A stretch of 64,000 bases of DNA. Origin: Asaia bogorensis NBRC 16594. GTDB taxonomy: Bacteria; Pseudomonadota; Alphaproteobacteria; Acetobacterales; Acetobacteraceae. Shown piece after piece: positions 57,712-64,000 of the stretch. A program made the position numbers and the translations under genes. The stretch is from NCBI RefSeq assembly GCF_001547995.1, contig NZ_AP014690.1:1422001-1486000 (forward strand), in the 5' to 3' direction. The notes under the pieces were generated by a model. It ran no database searches, was not told the origin of the DNA, and was given only the letters and a program-made list of their open reading frames with translations. How positions within the stretch are numbered: position 1 is the first letter of the stretch; each line of letters starts with the position of its first letter.

Positions 57712-58947
57712 TTAGCTATGGGGCGCGGCTTTGGGGCCATGGCCCAGTCGTGCAAGGGCCCGGCCCACCAGCCCGAGGCGCGGCACAGCATTGGCGGCGA
57801 CGAGATCGAGGCGGATATCCGGCATCCCCTGATTCTGGAGCACAAGCGCACCGATCGTCTGTCCGGCCATGACAGGGGCAATGGCGGGTGACGGATATTC
57901 CACGCTGATCTTGCTGCGCTGCTGCCAGCCATGAGGCAGGGTCAGCACGATATCACGGGTGCCGACAAGCGCGACCTCGGCGGCCTCGCCCATATAGACC
58001 GGCATATGATCAACCACCTGACCATGATGGAACAGGGTGACGTTCTCAAAATTGGCGAAGGCCCACCCGAGAAGGCGTTCGCCCTCATGAGCACGCTCAT
58101 TCATGGAAGACGTGCCGTTGATCGTCATGATGATGCGACGGCCATCACGCTTGGAGCTGGCGCACAGACCATAGCCGCCAGCATCGGTGTGGCCGGTCTT
58201 GAGACCGTCTGCCAGCCCCTTGTCCACCAGGACGTTACGATTGCCCTGCTTGATATTGTTGTACGTGAATTCCGTGGCCGAGAAGAGATGGTAATATTCG
58301 GGGTAGTCACGGATCAGGTGCATCGCGACGCGGCTGACATCACGTGCGCTCATATACTGCGACTCATCCGGCAGGCCGGTGCAGTTCATGAAGTGAGTGT
58401 TGGTCATGCCAAGCTTGGCGGCCGTCTGATTCATCAGATTGACGAACTGCTCTTCCGACCCGGCAATGCCCTCAGCCAGTACGATACAGGCATCATTGCC
58501 GGACTGAATGACCATGCCTTCAATCAGATCCGAAACGGTCACGCTCTGCCCCAGAGGCACGAACATCTTCGAGCCCTGTGTGCGCCATGCCTTTTCACTG
58601 ACCGGCAGAGACTGGGTCAGGCTCAGATGGCCCGCCCGGATCATGCCGAACGTGATATAGGCGGTCATCATCTTGGTGAGAGAGGATGGCGGCATGTGCT
58701 CGTCCGCTGCTTTTTCCAGCAGGGTTGCGCCCGTATCGAAATCGATGATGCAGGCCCAGCGCGCTACGGTATCGAGCGGGCCGATCGGCGTGGATGCCGG
58801 TGTGGCCGTGCTGGCTGTGGCAGCAGTCGGGGTGGCTGCCGCCGCAGCGCTGGACGCTACCTTGCCACGTCGCGGGCGCGCGAAAGCAAACTGACTTGAA
58901 ACGGCTAACCCAGCCGCACCCGAGAGCAGAAAACGTCTTGTCCGCAC
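57712..58947 (-). CDS. dacA: D-alanyl-D-alanine carboxypeptidase (PBP5/6-like, DacA family)
   Basis: A 411-residue periplasmic penicillin-binding protein trimming peptidoglycan pentapeptides. The N-terminus MRTRRFLLSGAAGLA looks like a Tat signal (RRFLL), then an Ala/Thr/Pro-rich linker. Catalytic motifs: SSLTKMM (S-x-x-K) near residue 87, SGN near 148, and KTGHTDAGG near 252. The C-terminal PBP5-type domain follows, but no clear amphipathic anchor is seen at the end. Start is GTG 58947. It follows rlpA by nine bases in the cell-wall part of the cluster. Confidence 0.92.
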   Translation of the reverse strand: MRTRRFLLSGAAGLAVSSQFAFARPRRGKVASSAAAAATPTAATASTATPASTPIGPLDTVARWACIIDFDTGATLLEKAADEHMPPSSLTKMMTAYITFGMIRAGHLSLTQSLPVSEKAWRTQGSKMFVPLGQSVTVSDLIEGMVIQSGNDACIVLAEGIAGSEEQFVNLMNQTAAKLGMTNTHFMNCTGLPDESQYMSARDVSRVAMHLIRDYPEYYHLFSATEFTYNNIKQGNRNVLVDKGLADGLKTGHTDAGGYGLCASSKRDGRRIIMTINGTSSMNERAHEGERLLGWAFANFENVTLFHHGQVVDHMPVYMGEAAEVALVGTRDIVLTLPHGWQQRSKISVEYPSPAIAPVMAGQTIGALVLQNQGMPDIRLDLVAANAVPRLGLVGRALARLGHGPKAAPHS

Positions 58948-58956
58948 GTCAACACC

Positions 58957-59823
58957 TTACCTGGCCACAATATGCGCGCCTGTGCCACCGCATTGGCGCG
59001 CCTGGGCTAATGCCCTGTCCGCCTCGGATACAGCGGTGAAGGGGCCCAACGCAACCGTCCACGGCAATGATCCCGCCACACCCGCCGTCTGGCTGATGTC
59101 AGCGCCACATTGTGCAGCCACACGTGCAGCCGCTGCATGCCCCGAGAAACTGCCAAGAATCACACGGTAATAGGGCATCTGGGCCTGTCCCTGCATGACC
59201 GTTTGCGGCATGTCGGGCACATAAAGCGTCTGGCGTCCGGCCTCACGGTCGTTCTGTTTCATGCCAAGCGTCTGCGTTGTGCCATCATCAAGCGACTGCG
59301 CCGTGATGGCCTCGCGTGGGGCTGCGCTGATTTCGAGTTTCGGTGCATTCGGATTGGACTCGGCAATCTGGCGGCTCATGGCCTCGTCCTGAACAATCTC
59401 GACCGGCGTCGGGGTTGTATCCATGCCAAGAAGGGTCGCCACGCGCGGCGTGACGGCGAGCACCCGTGCCGCGCTTGATGGGCCACGATCATTCAGCCTG
59501 ATCCTGACCATGCGGCCATTGGCAAGATTGCGCACCGTGACCACAGACGGAAGCTGAAGCGTCTGATGCGCCCCCGTCATGGCATCAGGCGACCAGATTT
59601 CGCCATCTGCCGTAACGCCCCCTTTCGGCGCAGTGGCAATTATTGCAAGACCTGTCTCGTTGAGATCGAAATGCTCGGCAGGATAAAACCAGCTGTCACT
59701 TCCCTGCCAGGCGCTGCCTACCATGTAATGGGGTGCGGCCTGTCTGGGTGTTTCATGATGATGGCACCCTGCGAGTCCGATTGTTGCGCCCAGAAGCGCC
59801 GCGCTACCCTTAAGCGACCGCAT
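58957..59823 (-). CDS. rlpA: RlpA-like septal ring lipoprotein with SPOR domain
   Basis: A 288-residue lipoprotein. The signal peptide ends with lipobox LAGC (Cys near residue 20). The double-psi beta-barrel domain has WYPAEHF-like YPAEHFDLNETG, MVRIRLNDRGP and a following VTPRVATLLGM, then a linker and a C-terminal SPOR domain (YRVILGSFSGHAAAARVAAQC) that binds denuded peptidoglycan. RlpA proteins act at the septum, some as lytic transglycosylases on naked strands. ATG 59823 overlaps the end of mltB by 14 bases. Confidence 0.88.
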   Translation of the reverse strand: MRSLKGSAALLGATIGLAGCHHHETPRQAAPHYMVGSAWQGSDSWFYPAEHFDLNETGLAIIATAPKGGVTADGEIWSPDAMTGAHQTLQLPSVVTVRNLANGRMVRIRLNDRGPSSAARVLAVTPRVATLLGMDTTPTPVEIVQDEAMSRQIAESNPNAPKLEISAAPREAITAQSLDDGTTQTLGMKQNDREAGRQTLYVPDMPQTVMQGQAQMPYYRVILGSFSGHAAAARVAAQCGADISQTAGVAGSLPWTVALGPFTAVSEADRALAQARQCGGTGAHIVAR

Positions 59824-60847
59824 AGCCGAGCAACCCAACGCCGAGAGCATAGAAATCAGACGGGTTATAGCGCCGGATCACATCGAAATTGCGATAGACC
59901 ATGAAGGCGTCCGTACCGGGACCATCTGGGCGAATGACAGCGCCCGTTACATCGCTGCGCGAGAAGGCTGAGCCATCTTCCCGGCGCACGCCAAGCGCCA
60001 TCCATGAGGCGAGCGTCTGCTTGTTGCCTCGTCCGAGCTGCCCCTGCGGGATGTCCTTTGTGAGCGTCACGGCCTGTCCCCAGGGGGCGTCGGGTTCCCA
60101 GCCACTGCCATGCAGATAATTGGCAACAGAGGCGAATACATCCTGCTCGCTGGTCCAGATATTGCGTCTGCCATCATGGTCGGCATCAACGGCGTAGTGC
60201 AGATAGGCGCTGGGCATGAATTGCGGCTGCCCCATTGCCCCTGCGTAAGAGCCGAGCATCGCTTCTGGCTGAATGTCGCCATGATCGAGAATCTGAAGCG
60301 CCTTGAACAGCTCGCCACGGAAGAAGCTGGCGCGCCTGCCGTCATAAGCGAGAGTCGCGAGTGCATCGATAACCGAGAATGTGCCGATCTTGCGACCGAA
60401 ACCTGATTCCAGCCCCCAGATGCCGACGATGACCCGTGGATCGACCCCGTACATCTTGCCTGTGGCTTCAAGCATCTGCGCGCGCTGCTGATAAGCGGCC
60501 TGCCCCTGGCTGATGCGTGTCGTGCTGATCACACGTTCGCGATACTGAGCCCAGGTCAGGGTAAATTCCGGTTGATGCCGGTCAAGCTTGATGACGCGCG
60601 CATTGGGTTCGCGTGTCAGGGCAAAGGCACGCGACAGAGTCGAAGCGGCGATTCCCTTGCTGATGGCCTCGCTGCGCAGAGTGTCGAGAAAGGCGGCATA
60701 ACTACCGCCCGATGCACCGGAAGTGGCCTGCTTATGAACATGGGCACTCCCTTTGTGCCCAAGCGTTCCGGCGAGGCTGGTCCCGTACAGGCAGGGGGCG
60801 GCCGCTGTCGCGGCCAGTATAGAGCGTCGGGTAAGCACCAGTGTCAT
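59810..60847 (-). CDS. mltB: Lytic murein transglycosylase, MltB family
   Basis: A 345-residue enzyme cleaving peptidoglycan glycan strands. The N-terminus TRRSILAATAAAP suggests a Tat-type signal with cleavage near residue 29. The SLT-fold catalytic Glu lies in IWGLESGFGRKIG near residue 140; YAGAMGQPQFMPSAY and HGSGWEPDAPW are MltB hallmarks. It has no C-terminal peptidoglycan-binding domain, unlike some relatives. ATG 60847 is preferred to the 60925 start, which would place charged residues before the signal. First gene of the cluster of at least eight genes reading to 52997. Confidence 0.9.
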   Translation of the reverse strand: MTLVLTRRSILAATAAAPCLYGTSLAGTLGHKGSAHVHKQATSGASGGSYAAFLDTLRSEAISKGIAASTLSRAFALTREPNARVIKLDRHQPEFTLTWAQYRERVISTTRISQGQAAYQQRAQMLEATGKMYGVDPRVIVGIWGLESGFGRKIGTFSVIDALATLAYDGRRASFFRGELFKALQILDHGDIQPEAMLGSYAGAMGQPQFMPSAYLHYAVDADHDGRRNIWTSEQDVFASVANYLHGSGWEPDAPWGQAVTLTKDIPQGQLGRGNKQTLASWMALGVRREDGSAFSRSDVTGAVIRPDGPGTDAFMVYRNFDVIRRYNPSDFYALGVGLLGYAVA

Positions 60848-60890
60848 CCTTGCCTGTTTATCTGCCAGAGGGTGCCGCCCCCGGTTCAGC

Positions 60891-61346
60891 TCAGGGATGA
60901 AGCTTTCGACCCTCGGCAGCACCATGCATGATGAAGTGCAGGAATGGATTAATCGTCAAGGGAATGTCCGGGTTCGCAGCAATATATTCGGCGACGCTGA
61001 AATGGCCATTGGGGTCGCGGCCTTCGAGATAGCCATGCGTCATGAAGTGCTCGACCGCGTCCAGACCGCAGGCTCCGACATCGGGATATGCGGCGAGATA
61101 CCAGTTGGCATCGAAGTAAAGAGCCTCGGCAGGATACCCGCAACCTGACGGTGCAGCCGGCTCGGCTACCGGGGCCGGCGACGTTACCGCAGCTTCGTCC
61201 GCCACCGGTGCAGCGGCCTTGGAGACCTGATCGAGCAGGTCGGTCGCGGTAGAGGGCGTCTTGACGCCTGCCTGGGCAGAAGCAGAGGTGTCTGTCTGAT
61301 TTTTCTTACGGGCTGTGGTCGTCCGGGACCGGGCTGCTTTTGCCAA
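60891..61346 (-). CDS. Small protein with two 'PDV/EGRDPN' repeats, unknown function
   Basis: A roughly 151-residue protein with two parts. Residues 1-80 are basic then Ala/Pro/Val-rich and disordered (MAKAARSRTTTARKK). After that come two ~38-residue repeats: one reads FDANWYLAAYPDV..., GLDAVEHFMTHGYLEGRDPNG, and the next HFSVAEYIAANPDI, LHFIMHGAAEGRK. This repeat is known from the tails of some bacterial glycosyltransferases and surface proteins, here without the enzyme. No signal peptide or membrane helix is visible. I read the start as TTG 61346, following GGGGGAT, because no ATG or GTG gives a complete start; TTG 61361 is alternative. Confidence 0.65.
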   Translation of the reverse strand: MAKAARSRTTTARKKNQTDTSASAQAGVKTPSTATDLLDQVSKAAAPVADEAAVTSPAPVAEPAAPSGCGYPAEALYFDANWYLAAYPDVGACGLDAVEHFMTHGYLEGRDPNGHFSVAEYIAANPDIPLTINPFLHFIMHGAAEGRKLHP

Positions 61347-61812
61347 GAGAGAATCCCCCAAAATAAAATATCGCTACGCGCGTTGAACGCTTTTGATGGC
61401 GGGAGGCGTATTTCCCGCCAATGCCTTGCAACATGGTCCGGATATCAGCCTAGTATTGGCTCATCGCCGGAGTGATCGTTAATGACCGTTTCCTGTTTAC
61501 CGTTTCGTAACCATTCTGGATGAATTCGCGCCGGGACAGTCAAAACTTGAGGCGGTTTTTATGACACGGTTAATGTGTGGTCCAGTGACAAACTGCATAG
61601 ATATCATAGGTTTGCGAAGTATTACAAAACGATAATGACGATATTCAATCTGTTTGCAAAATATTGCCATGCGATTGCCAGCGTGTTGGCCGCGCAAAGC
61701 GGGCCTTTCGATACCGAAGGTACGGGATTTATTCTGGAGTCTAACCGATCTTCCTGCGTCTTTTCGTCTATTTTGTTAACCGATCATTTTCGAACTGTGA
61801 GGTCTTTAACGC
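61347..61812. promoter_or_regulatory. Intergenic region with inverted and direct repeats
   Basis: About 466 bases with no supportable gene, AT-richer than surroundings. TGGCGGGA (61397-61404) with TCCCGCCA (61413-61420) forms an 8-bp inverted repeat. ACCGTTTC occurs twice, at 61485-61492 and 61499-61506, 14 bases apart. TAACCGATC occurs at 61742-61750 and 61777-61785, 35 bases apart, just before the LacI-type gene. The last pair is a plausible autoregulatory site. Confidence 0.45.
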
Positions 61813-62835
61813 ATGAAGTCTGATCAGAGCGGCGTCTCTGTCAATCTGCTTGATGTCGCGCGTGAGGCCGGTGTCTCACGCGCGACGGCCTCTCTCGTGT
61901 TGCGCAACAGCCCGCTGGTTGCCGCGGCAACGCGCGAGAAGGTCCAGGCTGCCATGCAGAGCCTTGGCTACATCTACAATCGTGGCGCGGCCAATCTGAG
62001 GCAGAACCGCACGGGAACCATCGGTCTTGTCCTGTCGAATATTGCCAACCCATTCTTCAGCACGCTGACGGCAGGCGTGGAGGAGGTAAATGACGCGCAA
62101 GAGATCGTGTCATTCATCGCCAATAGCGGTGAGTCGCCGGAACGACAGGCGAAGCAGATCCAGCGCCTGCGCGAACACAACATCGACGGCCTGATCATCT
62201 GCCCGGCGATCGGCAGTGATTCCGCATTGATAGCGGAGCTGGACCGGCTAGGCCTGCCCTTTGTTCAGGTATTGCGTGAGGTGCCTGGCGTCCAGCGTGA
62301 CTACGTGACTGTCGATTATGCTGCCGGGATCGATGCGGCCCTCGCCTATCTCGTCAGCACAGGGCGGAGGCGGGTGGTTTATGTGGGGAATATGGAAACG
62401 CATTCCGCAGCTCTGGCGCGCGTGCAGGGATTCCGTGAGGCGGCGGCTCGCCTGGGTCTGTTGGATGTGGCGATCATCGATGGCACGCGTGACAGCCGCT
62501 ACGATGAGCGCAAGGTTGATGCCCTTCTGGACTCTCCTGGACCGCCAGAAGCTGCCATCTGCTACAATGACATCATGGCGCTCGCGCTGATGAACCAGCT
62601 TCGTCGGCGCGGTGTCGTGATGGGCAACCATGTAGGAAGCGGTTTTGCCGTGATCGGCATGGATGATCTTCCCGCGGCATCTGCCTCCTATCCCGCGCTG
62701 ACCACGATCGCCACAATGCCACGGCTGGTCGGGGCTGCCGCGGCGCGCCTCCTTCAAAAGCGGATGACACGACCTGCACGGCGCGAGGAAAGGCAAGTCA
62801 TCGTACCGGAGCTGATTTTGCGTGAAAGCGCGTGA
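61813..62835 (+). CDS. LacI/GalR-family transcriptional regulator
   Basis: A 340-residue repressor. The HTH is at residues 11-30 (NLLDVAREAGVSRATASLVL), followed by the hinge region with EKVQAAMQSLGYIYNR, and then the periplasmic-binding-like effector domain (TGTIGLVLSNIANPFF, IDGLIICPA, NRRVVYVG-like GRRRVVYVGN, CYNDIMALAL). It should bind a palindromic operator and respond to a small sugar-like molecule. ATG 61813 has a GAGG at about 61799-61802. The gene 330 bases downstream is an MHS-type transporter, a possible target. Confidence 0.92.
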   Translation: MKSDQSGVSVNLLDVAREAGVSRATASLVLRNSPLVAAATREKVQAAMQSLGYIYNRGAANLRQNRTGTIGLVLSNIANPFFSTLTAGVEEVNDAQEIVSFIANSGESPERQAKQIQRLREHNIDGLIICPAIGSDSALIAELDRLGLPFVQVLREVPGVQRDYVTVDYAAGIDAALAYLVSTGRRRVVYVGNMETHSAALARVQGFREAAARLGLLDVAIIDGTRDSRYDERKVDALLDSPGPPEAAICYNDIMALALMNQLRRRGVVMGNHVGSGFAVIGMDDLPAASASYPALTTIATMPRLVGAAAARLLQKRMTRPARREERQVIVPELILRESA

Positions 62836-63164
62836 TCAGCCAAGTCTGATCGTGGCAGCGATTTAACGCCGCATCACAGATCATTGATAGATGTGTCACA
62901 TTTAGGGTGTGACTTTTGTTTCGAAAAAGCGTTCAACAGTCATTACAGAATTGTAAGTTCCACAAAAGTCTCCTCCATCCCCGCGGTTAAGCCTCCGAGA
63001 TCGTCTGATAATTTCCTTTTGGATCGATCTAAATGGTTTCGTGGCGGTCGATGGAGTGAAGCAAGGCGGTATGTGATGACTTTATTCCAGCTTACGTCGA
63101 GCCTCGTTCAGCGCCCCGGAAATGACCTCCACATTGTGTCTCCTCACAGTGCGGAGAAAGTCTG
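62836..63164 (+). promoter_or_regulatory. Intergenic region upstream of the MHS transporter
   Basis: A GATCAG/CTGATC hairpin (62834-62851) begins at the LacI stop without a T-run. GTCACA (62895-62900) with TGTGAC (62908-62913) is a 6-bp inverted repeat around a 7-base centre, 250 bases upstream of the transporter. A frame at 62884-63165 has no homology or ribosome site and is not called. Otherwise nothing recognisable. Confidence 0.45.
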
Positions 63165-64000
63165 ATGGTGAGTCTGGCTCTTCAGCGAAACAGCGCAACG
63201 GTCGCCATGCGTTCTCCTCCAACCGAGGCCAACGACGCGCTGCGCCCCGAGATGTCGGCTCAGGAACTGCGCCGGGCCGCCTGGACCTGCTCGATTGGTA
63301 GCGCGATGGAGTACTATGACTTTGCGCTCTATAGCCTCGCCTCTGCCCTGATCTTCGCCCCGCTCTTTTTCCCGAGCAATATTCCCGGCCTCGGTCTGGT
63401 AGCGAGCTTCGCCACCTATTTTATCGGTTTTGCGGTGCGTCCTCTAGGCGGGATCTTCTTTGGTCGTCTGGGCGATCGCTACGGTCGCAAGCGCGTATTG
63501 CTGCTCACTGTCACGCTGATGGGGCTTGCCAGCGCCTTTATCGGCCTTATCCCGACTTACAAGAGCATCGGCATCATGGCGCCCCTTCTGCTCGTTTTCC
63601 TGCGTATGGCGCAGGGCTTCGGCGCGGGCGCGGAGCAGGCCGGGGCTGCCGTCATGATGACCGAGTGTGCCCCGCGCAAGCGTCGTGGCTACTACGCGGC
63701 CCTGCCCTTTCTAGGCATCCAGATCGGGACGGTCTCGGCCGGACTCATCTATTATGCCATGCTGACCGGTGTTCCGGATATCACCCAGACCATGCTCTGG
63801 CGTGTTCCCTTTGTCGGCAGTGCTGTCCTGCTTCTCATAGCGCTTTACATGCGCATGAGGCTCAAGGAGTCACCGACTTTCGCCAAGATCAAGGAAGATG
63901 AGCGTCATGAGGAGACCGGCTCGCTGCGTGAGACGCTGACGACCTCATGGCGGCCGATCCTGGCCGGAATGGGTTTACGTATGGCCGAGAACGGGGGCTC
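63165..64000 (+). CDS. MHS-family MFS transporter, N-terminal part
   Basis: The first ~278 codons of a metabolite:H+ symporter (ShiA/ProP/KgtP-like), running off the window. A polar N-terminus (MVSLALQRNS) precedes TM1 (CSIGSAMEYYDFALYSLAS, typical of MHS proteins). The loop 2-3 signature is GRLGDRYGRKRVL near residue 109 and TM5 has RMAQGFGAGAEQAGAAV, both MHS hallmarks. Six helices and the central loop (RLKESPTF) are visible. Start ATG 63165 follows GGAG nine bases before. Substrates in this group are carboxylates, shikimate or betaine; which one here is unknown. Confidence 0.9.
   Translation, partial: MVSLALQRNSATVAMRSPPTEANDALRPEMSAQELRRAAWTCSIGSAMEYYDFALYSLASALIFAPLFFPSNIPGLGLVASFATYFIGFAVRPLGGIFFGRLGDRYGRKRVLLLTVTLMGLASAFIGLIPTYKSIGIMAPLLLVFLRMAQGFGAGAEQAGAAVMMTECAPRKRRGYYAALPFLGIQIGTVSAGLIYYAMLTGVPDITQTMLWRVPFVGSAVLLLIALYMRMRLKESPTFAKIKEDERHEETGSLRETLTTSWRPILAGMGLRMAENGG

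Noticed and set aside
61575-61823. An 82-codon frame before the LacI-type gene
   Set aside because: Overlaps the regulator start in another frame and covers the repeat-rich control region; no homology seen.
62884-63165. A 93-codon frame before the MHS transporter
   Set aside because: No ribosome site or family, and it covers the inverted repeat and probable promoter.

Overview
The window is about 60% GC with dense, mostly syntenic genes and reads as chromosomal DNA of an alphaproteobacterium, most likely an acetic acid bacterium (Acetobacteraceae; an Asaia/Gluconobacter-like genus is my inference). The reasons are phosphoketolase plus acetate kinase next to a pentitol-uptake operon and the Entner-Doudoroff pair edd/eda, a large TonB-dependent receptor, and the alphaproteobacterial order mltB-rlpA-dacA-tmk-holB-metG-tatD-MBL. 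I see no rRNA, tRNA, CRISPR array, prophage or insertion sequence.

Layout. 1-8.2 kb (+): end of metW, a nitroreductase, an RhlE-type DEAD-box helicase, then an acetyl-phosphate module ackA-xfp-HAD phosphatase and a YfcG-like glutathione transferase. 8.3-16.8 kb (-): a TonB receptor with its own terminator, then an operon of a D-ribulokinase-type FGGY kinase, two ABC permeases, an ABC ATPase and an SDR polyol dehydrogenase. The substrate-binding protein expected in such an operon is absent. 17.1-24.1 kb (+): edd and eda, where the Edd frame runs unusually far into eda, and a three-gene tripartite drug-efflux system. 24.3-30.6 kb: a YdjM-like membrane protein, purH, an exported protein with an internal duplication, an AGE-family sugar isomerase (-) and a glycosyltransferase fused to a discoidin-like domain. 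30.7-38.9 kb: clpB with a sigma-32-like promoter, a Tat-signal SDR (-), gyrB, a periplasmic DUF3108 protein and gph (-). 39-47.6 kb (+): glmU-glmS followed closely by thiO-thiS-thiG-thiE, then a CPA1 Na+/H+ antiporter with a cNMP-binding-like tail. 47.9-52.7 kb (-): the stress operon prkA-yeaH-spoVR. 53-61.3 kb (-): the housekeeping/cell-wall cluster and a small repeat protein. 61.8-64 kb (+): a LacI-type regulator and the start of an MHS-family transporter.

How the genes fit together. Pentitols would be imported by the ABC system, oxidised by the SDR to D-ribulose and phosphorylated to D-ribulose 5-phosphate. After epimerisation (enzyme not in the window), Xfp can cleave xylulose 5-phosphate to acetyl phosphate and glyceraldehyde 3-phosphate, and AckA recovers ATP and releases acetate. 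Edd/Eda provide the parallel route from gluconate 6-phosphate. The flow between modules is inferred from family functions; the gene order, motifs and spacings are read directly.

The most unusual items are the ABC operon without a binding protein, the Edd C-terminal run-on overlapping eda by 131 nt, the glycosyltransferase-discoidin fusion, the duplicated-domain exported protein, the small two-repeat protein with a probable TTG start, and several perfect inverted repeats in intergenic regions that could be operators.
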